The position numbers were made by a program, and so were the translations under genes. A DNA stretch of 64,000 nucleotides. Origin: CAMLHU01 sp049680185. Its GTDB lineage: Bacteria; Gemmatimonadota; Gemmatimonadetes; Gemmatimonadales; GWC2-71-9. The DNA is taken from the NCBI GenBank assembly GCA_049680185.1, contig JBAUHI010000032.1, positions 1-64,000 on the forward strand. Reading direction: 5' to 3'. Shown piece after piece: positions 7,475-15,521 of the stretch. How positions within the stretch are numbered: position 1 is the stretch's first letter; every line of letters begins with the position of its first letter. The notes beneath the pieces were generated by a model. The model searched no databases, was not told where the DNA came from, and was given only the letters and a program-made list of their open reading frames with translations.

Positions 7475-9310
7475 TCATTCGACCGGTTCGAACGCCCAGT
7501 TGAACACAGACACGAGGAGCAACGCCGCCCCCGCCAGGATGATCGGAAGCTTGACCCCGACCAGGAAGCCAACGAGGAAGATCAGGATCCCCCACGCCGC
7601 GAAGAACGGCCAGTAGCTCGACGGGGGCATGTGGATCCCCGCTCCCGATCCGCGGACCGGCTCGGGCAACGTGCCGCCGGCCTTCCGCTTGGCCGCCCAG
7701 AGCGGATCGCGTCCGTCGACCGTCGGGATCTGCTCGAAGTTGTGCGGCGGCGGCGGCGAGGGAATGGACCACTCGAGGGTGGCGCCGCCCCACGGATCGG
7801 CCGGGACCGGTGTCGTCGGGCGGGTGCGCCAGGTCTTGATGATGTTGATCAGGAAGACCAGGAATGAGGTGCCCAGGATGAGCGACCCGGCGGTGGCGAC
7901 CGCATTCCAGAACGAGAACCCGAGTCCGGTCGGGTAAGTGTAGACCCTGCGTGGCATCCCGTTGAGTCCCAAGAAATGCATCGGGAAGAACGTCAGGTTG
8001 AACCCGATCAGCATGAGCCAGAAATGCACCTTGCCCAAGCGCTCATCCAGCATCCGGCCGAACATCTTGGGGAACCAGTAATAGGCGCCCGCCGTCAGCG
8101 CGAAGATCGACCCGCCGAAGAGCACATAGTGGAAGTGCGCCACGACGAAGTAGGTGTCGGTCTGCTGCAGGTCGGCCGGGGGCACCGCGTGCATCACGCC
8201 GGAGAGGCCGCCGATGATGAACATCGCGATGAACCCGAGCGCGAACATCATCGGCACCCGGAAGCGGAGACTGCCGCCCCAGATGGTGGCGATCCAGTTG
8301 AAGATCTTGACGCCGGTCGGGATCGCGATCAACATCGTGGTGAGCGAGAACACCGTGTCCGCGATCGGTCCCATCCCGACGGCGAACATGTGGTGGCTCC
8401 ACACCCCGAACCCGAGGAACGCGATGAAGATGCCGGAGAACACCATCGCGGTGTAGCCGAAGATCGGCTTGCGCGAGAAGACCGGGAGCACTTCCGATAC
8501 GATCCCGAAGGCCGGCAGGATCAGGATGTACACCTCGGGATGTCCGAAGATCCAGAACAGGTGCTGCCAGAGGACCGGATCGCCACCACCGGTCGGCACG
8601 TAGAAGCTGGTACCGAAGAATCGGTCCATCATCAGCAGGATCAGCGCGACCGTGATGACCGGGAACGCCAGCAGCAGCAGCACCTGCGTGATGAGGCTCA
8701 TCCACGTGAAGATCGGCATCCGGAGGAGCTTCATCCCGGGCGCCCGCATGTTGATGATCGTCGTGGCGAAATTGACCGCCGCCGCCAGCGAGGCGATGCC
8801 CAGCATCTGGAGGCCGAGGAGCCAGAAGTCGATGTTGATGGCCGGCGAATACTGGATGCTCGTCAGGTTGGCATATCCGAACCAGCCGGCGTTCGGCGCC
8901 GCGTGGAACAGGAAGCTCGAGTTGATGAACAGCCCGCCCAGCAGGAACACCCAGTAGCTGAAGGCGTTGAGCCGGGGGAACGCCACGTCCCGGGCACCGA
9001 TCTGCAGCGGGATCATGAAATTGAAGAACATCGCCGACAACGGCATCACCGCGAGGAAGATCATCGTGGTGCCGTGCATCGTGAAGACCTGGTTGTACAC
9101 CTCGGGCGACAGGAACGTGTTGTCCGGCCGCCCCAGCTGCCAGCGGAGCAGCAGCGCTTCGAGCCCACCGATCAGGAAGAAGAGGAACGCGGTCGCACCG
9201 TAGAGGATGCCGATGCGCTTGTGATCGACGGTGGTGATCCAGCTCCACACGCCCGTCGCCTCGTGGGAGGCGCCGGCGGCGTGGTCGCGGGGAAGGGCGG
9301 CAGTGGCCAT
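7475..9310 (-). CDS. coxA: Cytochrome c oxidase subunit I
   Basis: This 611-residue heme-copper oxidase core, with at least twelve helices, reduces O2 to water and pumps protons. Heme and CuB ligands are visible: HGTTMIF (low-spin heme His), GHPEVY (CuB His cross-linked to Tyr), SHHMFAVG (CuB histidine pair) and VAHFHYVLFGG (heme a3 and low-spin heme His). The Glu in FGHPEVY is the signature of the A1 subfamily with a D-channel glutamate. An extra C-terminal helix (WPFFAAWGILIFLVGFLVG) follows a proline-rich linker, as in caa3-type enzymes. It lies between coxB and coxC. No heme A synthase, heme O synthase or SCO gene is in the window. Confidence 0.97.
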   Translation of the reverse strand: MATAALPRDHAAGASHEATGVWSWITTVDHKRIGILYGATAFLFFLIGGLEALLLRWQLGRPDNTFLSPEVYNQVFTMHGTTMIFLAVMPLSAMFFNFMIPLQIGARDVAFPRLNAFSYWVFLLGGLFINSSFLFHAAPNAGWFGYANLTSIQYSPAINIDFWLLGLQMLGIASLAAAVNFATTIINMRAPGMKLLRMPIFTWMSLITQVLLLLAFPVITVALILLMMDRFFGTSFYVPTGGGDPVLWQHLFWIFGHPEVYILILPAFGIVSEVLPVFSRKPIFGYTAMVFSGIFIAFLGFGVWSHHMFAVGMGPIADTVFSLTTMLIAIPTGVKIFNWIATIWGGSLRFRVPMMFALGFIAMFIIGGLSGVMHAVPPADLQQTDTYFVVAHFHYVLFGGSIFALTAGAYYWFPKMFGRMLDERLGKVHFWLMLIGFNLTFFPMHFLGLNGMPRRVYTYPTGLGFSFWNAVATAGSLILGTSFLVFLINIIKTWRTRPTTPVPADPWGGATLEWSIPSPPPPHNFEQIPTVDGRDPLWAAKRKAGGTLPEPVRGSGAGIHMPPSSYWPFFAAWGILIFLVGFLVGVKLPIILAGAALLLVSVFNWAFEPVE

Positions 9311-9344
9311 CGTATCTGTCAGGCTCTCGTGAGGGTCGACGCGC

Positions 9345-10391
9345 TCAACGATGCGCGCGGACGTAGTGGACGAGTGCAGCGATCTCGGGTTCGGTCAGCG
9401 GGCGAGGGAGCTTCATCAACGCGCCCGGCTTTGCCGCCTGCGGGTCCCGGAGCCAGATCGACATGGTCGAATCGCTCTCGGGGAACAATCCCGCCACGAT
9501 GGTCCCACGACTGGCCACGTGGGACAGGTTGGGGCCCATCATCGACATGATGTGCTCGGTAGGTTGCCCGGCCATCGCGTGGCAGCCGACGCATCCCGCC
9601 GTGATGAAGAGTGCCTTCCCGACCTTGAAGAGCGAATCGGTGGAATCGCCGGCGAAGGGCATCAACTGCGCCTGTTCCCACTGGGCGAACGTCGCCGAGT
9701 CCTGGACCACGATCCGGAAGCCCATCCGCCCGTGTTCCTCGCCGCAGAACTCGGCGCATTGCGATGGGTAGGTGCCGACGGTGTCGGCCTTGAACCAGAA
9801 GTGGTTGGTGTGCCCCGGGATCATGTCGCGCTTCCCGGCGAACTGCGGAACCCAGAAGCTGTGGATCACGTCCGCCGAGGTGAGGCGGAGGTCCACCGTG
9901 CGGCCGAGCGGCACGTGCATCTCGTCGGCCGTGACCACCGTGTCCTTCCCCATCGGGTAGCGGAACTCGAACCACCATTGGTGGCCGATCACGTCGACCT
10001 GCACCGAATTGCCGCCGGGCAGTTCCGACGTCTTGAAGATCGTCTTGACGGTGGGGACCGCGATGATGGCCAGGATGATGGCCGGGATGATGGTCCAGGT
10101 GATCTCGAGGACGAGATTGCCGTGGGTCTGCTTCGGCTCGGGATCGCCGGGACGCTCCCGGAACTTGATCATCGCAAAGACCAGGGCGCCCTCGACGAGG
10201 ATGAACACGCCGGTCGCCCACCACACCGTGGTGAACAGCAGGTGATCCACCATCCGGGCAAAGTCGCCCTTGGGGAGCAATGTGGTCTGGGGATAGTGTT
10301 CGGCGCAGCCGGCCACGACCAGCGCCAACAGCGGCGCCAGCCAGCGTGACCAACGGCCGGAACGGAACGACGGTTCGGCGGAACGAGGCAT
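9345..10391 (-). CDS. coxB: Cytochrome c oxidase subunit II fused to cytochrome c (caa3 type)
   Basis: Start set at MPRSAEPSF (10391), giving 348 residues with a lipoprotein signal (LLALVVAGC). The order is lipidated N-terminus, two transmembrane helices (about 48-70 and 90-115), and a cupredoxin domain with the complete CuA site CAEFCGEEHGRM. A C-terminal class I cytochrome c domain follows, with heme attachment CVGCH and a candidate Met ligand in SMMGPNL. The fused cytochrome makes this a caa3 oxidase, receiving electrons from a soluble or membrane cytochrome c. First gene of the operon; 34 nt separate it from coxA. Confidence 0.95.
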   Translation of the reverse strand: MPRSAEPSFRSGRWSRWLAPLLALVVAGCAEHYPQTTLLPKGDFARMVDHLLFTTVWWATGVFILVEGALVFAMIKFRERPGDPEPKQTHGNLVLEITWTIIPAIILAIIAVPTVKTIFKTSELPGGNSVQVDVIGHQWWFEFRYPMGKDTVVTADEMHVPLGRTVDLRLTSADVIHSFWVPQFAGKRDMIPGHTNHFWFKADTVGTYPSQCAEFCGEEHGRMGFRIVVQDSATFAQWEQAQLMPFAGDSTDSLFKVGKALFITAGCVGCHAMAGQPTEHIMSMMGPNLSHVASRGTIVAGLFPESDSTMSIWLRDPQAAKPGALMKLPRPLTEPEIAALVHYVRAHR

Positions 10392-10691
10392 CAAGCGATC
10401 ATCCTTGGGCGGTACCGGGCCAGGGGCCGGTGGAAAACACGCAGGCAGAATAGCCGCCGCAATGCACCACGTCAAGGAATTCATCATCAGAATGAAGACG
10501 GCCTGAAACGAAGATGAAGACGACGGACGAGGCGGCCGGAAGGCGCCCGGAGCCCGAGGAAGATCGGGACATCCAGACCTGGATCCGAATCGATCGATCG
10601 GAAACTTTCAAGGCCTGCTGTTCGTTCCCGACTCCAACGTTGTTCGTATCGATCGGGCCACCCGCCACCACCTACCCGGAACGAGCCTCCC
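10392..10691. other. Divergent intergenic region between the cox operon and a DinB gene
   Basis: These 300 bases separate coxB (minus) from the DinB gene (plus) and should hold both promoters. Short frames on both strands look like chance frames with no family features. I do not see a convincing -35/-10 pair, operator or hairpin. Confidence 0.4.
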
Positions 10692-11183
10692 ATGACCGCC
10701 GCTGAACGCCAGGCACTCATCCGCCAATACGCCGCCGGTCCCGCCAAGATCAAGGCGGCCCTCGCGCAGGTCCCCGCCGACGCACTGCAGTGGCGCCCGG
10801 GCCCGGGGAAATGGTCGGTCCATGAGATCGTGATCCACTGCGCCGACAGCGAGGTCCAGGCCCACACGAGGATCCGGGCACTCCTGGCCGATGCCGATCC
10901 GGTCATCCACGCCTATGACCAGGACCGCTGGGCCGTCGCACTCGACTACCACCGACGCCCGCTCGCACCGGCGCTCGCCACCATCGAGGCGGTCCGCGCC
11001 AACACCGTCGCGCTCATCGAATCGCTCACTGACGGGCAGTGGGCCCGTACCGGGCGCCATACGGAGTCAGGCCCCTTCTCGGCAGAAAAGTGGCTCACGA
11101 TCTACGCCAAGCACCTCGATCAGGAGCGGCACGAAGGACAGATCCTGCGGAACCTGGAAGCGTGGCGCGGGCGGGGGAAGTAG
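10692..11183 (+). CDS. DinB-family metalloenzyme-like protein
   Basis: A 163-residue four-helix-bundle protein of the DinB/YfiT superfamily. The motifs are GPGKWSVHEIVIHCADSEVQ (helix 2 with the first metal His) and KHLDQERHEGQI near the end, giving the His triad that binds a divalent metal. Family members include thiol-dependent transferases (bacillithiol or mycothiol S-transferases), but many have no known substrate, so the name gives only the fold. Apparently monocistronic. The stop codon runs straight into a purine-rich repeat island. Confidence 0.85.
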   Translation: MTAAERQALIRQYAAGPAKIKAALAQVPADALQWRPGPGKWSVHEIVIHCADSEVQAHTRIRALLADADPVIHAYDQDRWAVALDYHRRPLAPALATIEAVRANTVALIESLTDGQWARTGRHTESGPFSAEKWLTIYAKHLDQERHEGQILRNLEAWRGRGK

Positions 11184-11426
11184 GAGGAGGAGACGAGAGG
11201 AGAGGAGGCGATGGACGTGAGGAGGAGGTAAGGAATCAATGGTGGACTCGTGAGTCGCCGGCGACGTCATCCTGACACCGAGAGCCGCGCGGCCGAAGGA
11301 TCGGCCAATCTGCCGATCGATCCTTCGGCCCTTCGGGCCTCAGGATGACGTGCTCGGAAAAGCCTCCCGCTCGCCTCTTCGCCTCCTCCCCTCTTCCTGC
11401 CTTTTCTCTTGATTCCCCCTCGCGCG
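11184..11426. repeat. Composite inverted-repeat island between convergent genes
   Basis: From the DinB stop codon to the VanX-like stop (minus) the gap is one layered structure. GAGGAG-type purine words fill about 11183-11231, and matching CCTCCTC/CTCTTCC pyrimidine words fill about 11372-11415. Inside is a copy of the dispersed palindrome: ACGTCATCCTG at 11265 facing CAGGATGACGT ending at 11351, with GAAGGATCGG / CGATCCTTC inner ends. It probably folds into a long hairpin and ends transcription from both sides. Confidence 0.75.
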
Positions 11427-12065
11427 CTACTCGATCGGCACGTCGAACCGTACCTCGCGCTCGACCGGATACGAATAGTGCCACCACTCCATGTCGTACT
11501 GCTGGAACCCTTCCGCTTCCATCGCATGGCGGAGCAGGTCGCGGTCCGTGCGAGCCAGTCCGGTCGCGTTGGCCTCGTGGGCCTCGGGTGAGAAGGTGTC
11601 GAAGGGCGTCCCCATCTCGAGCGGACGCCCGGACTTCAAGTCGCGTAGGGTCAGGTCGATCGCCAGGCCCAAGTTATGGCGGCTCCGGCTGGCGATGTAG
11701 CCACCGGTCACCAGTTCCGGTCGGCCTACCCGCGAGGCCCACGCCACCATCTCGGCGGTGGCGCGGGCGGGCCGGTAGCTGTCGTAGATGAGGAGTCCGA
11801 GGCCCTGCCGGCGGAGCCGTGCCTCGACCCGCACCAGTGCGGCAGCGGCCTCGCGTCGAGTGAAGGCGCGATCGGCGGTGTATCCGGGAAGAGGCGCACC
11901 GGTGAAGTTGGAGTCGGTACGGTAGCGCAGGTCGACTGTGATGGTCGGATCGAGGGTGCGAACGTCGACCATCAGTGAATCGAATACGCGCTGATCGACC
12001 ACAAGCGGCGTGGTGTCGGCAGGGGACTGCGGCGCGACGGCGAGGAGCAGGAGGAGAGGGAGCAT
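11427..12065 (-). CDS. Exported D-alanyl-D-alanine dipeptidase, VanX/DdpX family
   Basis: Start set at MLPLLLLLAVAP (12065), giving 212 residues with a short Sec signal peptide. The zinc site is complete: H130 and D137 in SRSRHNLGLAIDLTL, the catalytic Glu E193 and third ligand H196 in MEWWHYSY. The substrate-binding Arg is in IYDSYRPAR. The enzyme hydrolyses D-Ala-D-Ala dipeptide. No vanA/vanH-type ligase or sensor genes are nearby, so a role in peptidoglycan salvage is likelier than glycopeptide resistance. The frame extends upstream to 12146, but that part is translated repeat DNA. Confidence 0.9.
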   Translation of the reverse strand: MLPLLLLLAVAPQSPADTTPLVVDQRVFDSLMVDVRTLDPTITVDLRYRTDSNFTGAPLPGYTADRAFTRREAAAALVRVEARLRRQGLGLLIYDSYRPARATAEMVAWASRVGRPELVTGGYIASRSRHNLGLAIDLTLRDLKSGRPLEMGTPFDTFSPEAHEANATGLARTDRDLLRHAMEAEGFQQYDMEWWHYSYPVEREVRFDVPIE

Positions 12066-12094
12066 GGGGGGAATATGGCTCGGATCGCCCCGGA

Positions 12095-12260
12095 CGTCAT
12101 CCTGAGCAGAGCGAAAGATCGGCTGGCCTTCAGGGGTCCTCGTCATCCTGAGCAGAGCGAACGATCGGCTGGCCTTCAGGGGTCCTCGTCATCCTGAGCA
12201 GAGCGAAGGATCGGCTGGCCTTCAGGGGTCCTCGTCATCCTGAGCAGAGCGAAGGATCGG
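12095..12260. repeat. 46-bp tandem repeat, 3.6 copies, built from the dispersed palindrome half-unit
   Basis: Three full units start at 12095, 12141 and 12187, and a partial unit covers 12233-12260. Each begins CGTCATCCTGAGCAGAGCGA and contains a GATCGG word followed by GCTGGCCTTCAGGGGTCCT. The units are identical except for the base before GATCGG (A, C, G, G). The last unit ends 4 nt before the stop codon of the GIY-YIG gene. Confidence 0.93.
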
Positions 12261-12264
12261 CCCG

Positions 12265-12555
12265 CTACCGAAGTTCTCCCAACTCGTCTGCACCAAGATC
12301 TCGCCACTCAGGGTTCGTGGCCTCGATGAGATCGACCTTCCGTTGACGCCGCCAACCCTTGAGCTGCCGCTCCCGCTCGACCATTGCCCGGGAAGACGGC
12401 GTCAACTCGAAATAGACCAGCCGATCGACCGAGTACCGATGAGTGAATCCCTCTCTCAGCCCCAGACGGTGCTCTGCGACACGCTTGCGCAGGTCGGACG
12501 TCGAGCCGATGTACAACACCCGATTTCGATTGGCGAGGATGTAGACGTAGTACAC
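12265..12555 (-). CDS. Small GIY-YIG nuclease-domain protein (YhbQ/UPF0213-like)
   Basis: The chosen GTG start at 12555 has AAGGA 4 nt upstream and gives 96 residues, the normal size of one GIY-YIG domain. The order is YYVYILANRNRVLYIGSTSD (GIY-YIG strand pair), catalytic Arg in LRKRVAEHRLG, and the metal-binding Glu in MVERERQLKGWRRQRKVDLI. The longer frame to 12732 is rejected because its first 59 residues are translated repeat sequence. Repeat clusters in opposite orientation flank the gene within 5 nt (downstream) and 17 nt (upstream). A role in cutting or moving those repeats is inference only. Confidence 0.88.
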   Translation of the reverse strand: MYYVYILANRNRVLYIGSTSDLRKRVAEHRLGLREGFTHRYSVDRLVYFELTPSSRAMVERERQLKGWRRQRKVDLIEATNPEWRDLGADELGELR

Positions 12556-12571
12556 AGAGTCCTTGGTGGCG

Positions 12572-12660
12572 GGCCGATCCTTCCCGCTCGCTGCGCTCGG
12601 TGTCAGGATGACGTGCGCCGGAGCGACGGGCCGATCCTTCGCTTCGCTCAGGATGACGTC
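12572..12660. repeat. Two inverted-orientation copies of the palindrome half-unit
   Basis: Copies at 12572-12614 and 12629-12659 read CCGATCCTTC ... TCAGGATGACG, the reverse complement of the units at 12095-12260. They lie just upstream of the GIY-YIG start, so the gene sits between inverted repeat clusters. Confidence 0.88.
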
Positions 12661-12788
12661 GATCCTAAGGTCGGCTTCGGCATGTCGATAACCGAAATCG
12701 CGCACGGAGGCCCCGAAGATCGCCCACCGCATTGCGCCCCTCCGCTCCGGCCTGCATTATCGGGAACCCATTTCTCCCGGATACCCCA

Positions 12789-14099
12789 ATGACCGATCGC
12801 CGCACCTTCCTCGCCGCCCTCGCCGCCCCGGCCGCCGCACGCGCCCTCAGCGTGCCCGCCGCCCACCCCGCCGCGTCCCCGATCCTGGACGTCACCGACC
12901 CCCGGCCCCGGATGCCCGATCAGATCGGCGTCCGGGACGACGAGAAGTTCTGGAAGGAGCTGCGACGCGAGTTCACGATCCCCAAGGACGAGGTGTTCTT
13001 CAATACCGGCACGATGGGATCGAGCCCCCGGATCGTGCAGGAGACGGTCATCGATCACATGCGCCACGTCGACCGCGATGTGGCCCACTGGGACTACAAG
13101 GGCGACCACGAGCAGTACTTCACCGGCTACTTCAACGAACGCGGCTTTCGCGACCAACTGGGCCAGGTGCTCAACTGCAGCGGCAAGGACGTGGCCCTCT
13201 GTCAGAACGCCACGTTCGGGATGAACTTCGTCGCCAACGGGCTCGAACTCACTGCCGGTGACGAGGTGATCGTCACCGACCAGGCCCACCCCGGCGGCCG
13301 CAAAGGATTCGACCTCCGCGCCAAGCGGGAAGGGATCGTGGTGAAGGAAGTGAAGGTCCCCGACCCCGTCGCCTCACCCGACCAGCTCATCGACGGATTC
13401 ACGGCCCTCACCACACCCAGGACCAAGGTCTGGGCCATCCCCCATATCTCCTCCGGCCGCGCCATCCGCTATCCGGTGGAGAAGCTCTGCGCCCTGGCCC
13501 ACGACCGCGGCATCTTCTCCGCTGTGGACGGCGCCCAGGCGCTCGGCCATCTCGCCGTCGACGTGCAGGCGATGGGCTGCGACGCGTACTTCGGTTCTCC
13601 CCACAAGTGGATCCTGGCGCCCAAGGGCACCGGGTTCCTCTACGTCCGCCCCGAACGCCAGAAGGGACTCTGGGCGACGCTCGCCTCGTTCGCATGGGAT
13701 GATCAGGACGACCGGATGTTCGCCCTGATGCAATACGGCACCGGCAACCTGAGCCTGCTCAAGGGGCTCGGGAAGGCGATCGAGTTCCACCTCCAGATCG
13801 GCCCGAAGCGCGTCCAGGACCGGATCCTCGGTATGGCGGACCGGCTCCGGACCGCCCTCCAGGGTGTCCCGGGCGCCACCTTCGCCTCGCCGCTCCATCC
13901 CGACCTCACCTGCGCGTCGACGGTCTACGGGCTGAAGGGTGTCACCGGCGACGCGATCCAGGACTACCTCTGGGACCACGGCAAGATCCGGGTCCGCAGC
14001 GAGGGCCCGGTCGGCGTTCGACACTGCTGCCACATCTACAACTCGCCGGCCGATGTGGACCGGGCGGTGGCGCTTCTGCGGTCGATGCCGCGGACGTAG
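12789..14099 (+). CDS. Tat-exported class V aminotransferase-fold PLP enzyme
   Basis: Start at MTDRRTFLAALAAPA (12789), with a twin-arginine motif DRRTFL and an Ala-rich hydrophobic stretch; 436 residues. The rest is a class V PLP fold: EVFFNTGTMGSSPR (substrate/phosphate loop), LCQNATFGMNFV, HPGGRKGFD, DGAQALGHLAVDV (Asp binding the PLP nitrogen) and GSPHKWILAPKGTGFLYV, whose Lys should form the Schiff base. It resembles isopenicillin-N epimerase-like and cysteine desulfurase-like proteins. The substrate is not predictable. Tat export would let PLP bind before transport, which fits a cofactor enzyme acting in the periplasm. Confidence 0.88.
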   Translation: MTDRRTFLAALAAPAAARALSVPAAHPAASPILDVTDPRPRMPDQIGVRDDEKFWKELRREFTIPKDEVFFNTGTMGSSPRIVQETVIDHMRHVDRDVAHWDYKGDHEQYFTGYFNERGFRDQLGQVLNCSGKDVALCQNATFGMNFVANGLELTAGDEVIVTDQAHPGGRKGFDLRAKREGIVVKEVKVPDPVASPDQLIDGFTALTTPRTKVWAIPHISSGRAIRYPVEKLCALAHDRGIFSAVDGAQALGHLAVDVQAMGCDAYFGSPHKWILAPKGTGFLYVRPERQKGLWATLASFAWDDQDDRMFALMQYGTGNLSLLKGLGKAIEFHLQIGPKRVQDRILGMADRLRTALQGVPGATFASPLHPDLTCASTVYGLKGVTGDAIQDYLWDHGKIRVRSEGPVGVRHCCHIYNSPADVDRAVALLRSMPRT

Positions 14100-14440
14100 C
14101 AACTGCCTGAACCATCCCTCGCTGCGCCCGGGGTGGCGCAGCACAACACACCACGGAGGCACGGAGGAACACGGAGCGGCACGGAGAACTACAGGTAACA
14201 TGGGTGGCCAGCGGAAGCCCGTTCGTGAGGCAGCGTGACCGCGCTACCGTAACCCACGATCCCGGCCTGGAAGTTCGACCGACCACCCACACCACCAGCA
14301 GTCCTCCGTGCCTTGGCAGTTATTCTCCGTGCCTCCGTGTTCCGCGGTTGTTGTCGAGTCACGATCCTGGACAGCAAGAGCAGACCATTCCTCGACCGCT
14401 TCCGGCGCCCGCCACTCCTCCCCCTATCGCACCCACCGGG
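14100..14440. repeat. CGGAGGCACGGAGG-type inverted repeat pair in a non-coding gap
   Basis: Words of the type CACGGAGGCACGGAGGAAC at about 14148-14187 are matched by reverse-complement words (CTCCGTGCCTCCGTGTTCCG) at about 14320-14345. The centre between them shows no gene. The arrangement repeats the islands elsewhere, with a different word. The remainder up to the greA promoter holds only a C-rich stretch. Confidence 0.7.
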
Positions 14441-14446
14441 CGGGGT

Positions 14447-14526
14447 TATAATAGAAGGAGATATCAGCGGTCCCGGGCGGGAAGATGCCCGGGATCGTCT
14501 CCTTTTACTGTCAACGGACTATTCCC
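14447..14526 (+). promoter_or_regulatory. greA promoter (-10 TATAAT) and leader hairpin
   Basis: A consensus TATAAT lies at 14447-14452; no good -35 box is visible. The expected transcript start is near 14459, giving a leader of about 68 nt. Within it an 8-bp perfect stem (14471-14478 with 14487-14494, 8-nt loop) is followed by CCTTTT at about 14500. AAGGAG at 14455-14460 is too far from either start codon to be its ribosome site. The hairpin could act as an attenuator. Confidence 0.55.
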
Positions 14527-14997
14527 ATGATCCGTGAGATGCGAAACAAGCTCGGCAAGGAGATCGAAGACCTCTCCCACGAGCTCACCGTGACCCTCCC
14601 CCAGGCCATCGCCACCGCGGTCGCGATGGGCGACCTGCGCGAGAACTCGGAATACAAGGCCGCCCTGGAGCGCCAGCAGTTCGTCCAGGCCCGACTGGGC
14701 CAGCTCCATCAGCGCCTGAACCAGCTCCACCAGCTTTCGGCCATCGAGACCCCCGCCAACGAAGTGGGCCTGGGGTCGACGGTCACCGTGCTCGACGTCA
14801 AGACCAAGGAGAAGGAAGTTTTCGTGCTGGTCTTCGGCGAAATGGCCGATGTGGACTCAGGTCACATCACCATCGCATCCCCGCTCGGTCGAGCGCTCAA
14901 AGGCCGCAAGGTGGGCGATCAAGTGGAACTCATCCTCCCCACGATGCGCCGCCAGCTCAAGGTCGTGGGCCTGGAAGCGGTCACGAAGGAGGCGTAG
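14527..14997 (+). CDS. greA: Transcription elongation factor GreA/GreB family
   Basis: A 156-residue protein from MIREMRNKLGKE. The N-terminal coiled coil carries the tip signature GDLRENSEYKAA (about 41-52), whose acidic residues coordinate the metal in RNA polymerase during transcript cleavage. The C-terminal FKBP-like domain has GSTVTVLDV and SPLGRALKGRKVGD, as in GreA. It rescues backtracked RNA polymerase. The frame opens at 14485 with an ATG inside the leader hairpin; 14527 is preferred from family length, though no clear ribosome site is seen for either. The stop overlaps the groES-like start by one base. Confidence 0.88.
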   Translation: MIREMRNKLGKEIEDLSHELTVTLPQAIATAVAMGDLRENSEYKAALERQQFVQARLGQLHQRLNQLHQLSAIETPANEVGLGSTVTVLDVKTKEKEVFVLVFGEMADVDSGHITIASPLGRALKGRKVGDQVELILPTMRRQLKVVGLEAVTKEA

Positions 14998-15365
14998 TGG
15001 ACTTCCCCAAGAAACAGCTCCTCGTCGTCGGCGATCGGGTGCTCATCACGCCCGAAGAGGGAGAAGAGCGCACCCGCGTCGGGCTCTACCTCCCCGCCAC
15101 CGCCCTCGACTCCCAACAGGTCCAGAGCGGCACGGTCATCGGCACCGGCCCCGGCGAGCCGATCGACGACGTCTCCGCCCTCGACGCCGAACCGTGGAAG
15201 CTCGGCACCAAGGACCAACGCTTTCGTCCGATGCAGGCGCGGATCGGAGATCACGCGATCTTCTTCCGCAAGGCCGCGGTCGAGATCACTTTCGAGGAAA
15301 AGCGCTATCTCGTAGTCCCCCTCGCGGCGATCCTGGTGCTGGTGCGACAGGATATGCCTGTCTGA
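14997..15365 (+). CDS. GroES-like (Cpn10) protein
   Basis: A 122-residue protein with the Cpn10 barrel pattern: LLVVGDRVLITPEEGEERTRVGLYLP at the N-terminus (like LxDRVLVxPxExExxTxxGIxLP of GroES), then SGTVIGTGPGEP, and a C-terminal AIFFRKAAVEITFEEKRYLVVPLAAIL. It is longer than GroES (about 95) because of an insertion around SALDAEPWKLGTKDQRFRPM. GTG start at 14997 overlapping the greA TAG. No groEL is adjacent, so whether it is a true co-chaperonin or a diverged relative is open. Confidence 0.78.
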   Translation: MDFPKKQLLVVGDRVLITPEEGEERTRVGLYLPATALDSQQVQSGTVIGTGPGEPIDDVSALDAEPWKLGTKDQRFRPMQARIGDHAIFFRKAAVEITFEEKRYLVVPLAAILVLVRQDMPV

Positions 15366-15384
15366 CGGACGATCTGCGCGTGAC

Positions 15385-15470
15385 ACGTCATCCTGAGGAC
15401 GCGCAGCGTTCGAAGGATCGGCCCATCACCTAGCCGATCCTTCGGCGCCTCCGGCGCCTCAGGATGACGT
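15385..15470. repeat. Dispersed palindrome, full copy
   Basis: ACGTCATCCTGAGG at 15385 faces CCTCAGGATGACGT ending at 15470. Inner ends are GAAGGATCGGC and GCCGATCCTTC around a central CCATCACCTA. It lies between the groES-like gene and the next unknown gene and can act as a hairpin terminator. Confidence 0.9.
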
Positions 15471-15521
15471 TTCGTCGAGCTGAGTCCTCCTCACCTCTTC
15501 CCCTCCTGTCCCCAGACTTCG

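Noticed and set aside
10514..10705. Small gene MKTTDEAAGRR... before the DinB gene
   Set aside because: No ribosome site, no conserved pattern, and it runs into the DinB start in another frame.
11427..12065. Vancomycin-resistance locus
   Set aside because: Only the dipeptidase is present; no ligase, dehydrogenase or VanRS genes are near, so resistance is not supported.
12095..12260. CRISPR array
   Set aside because: The 46-bp units are contiguous tandem repeats with no unique spacers, and no cas gene is present.
12556..12732. N-terminal extension of the GIY-YIG protein
   Set aside because: It is translated palindrome sequence (VILSEAKDRP, VILTPSAASGKDRP), not conserved protein; the GTG at 12555 has a ribosome site.
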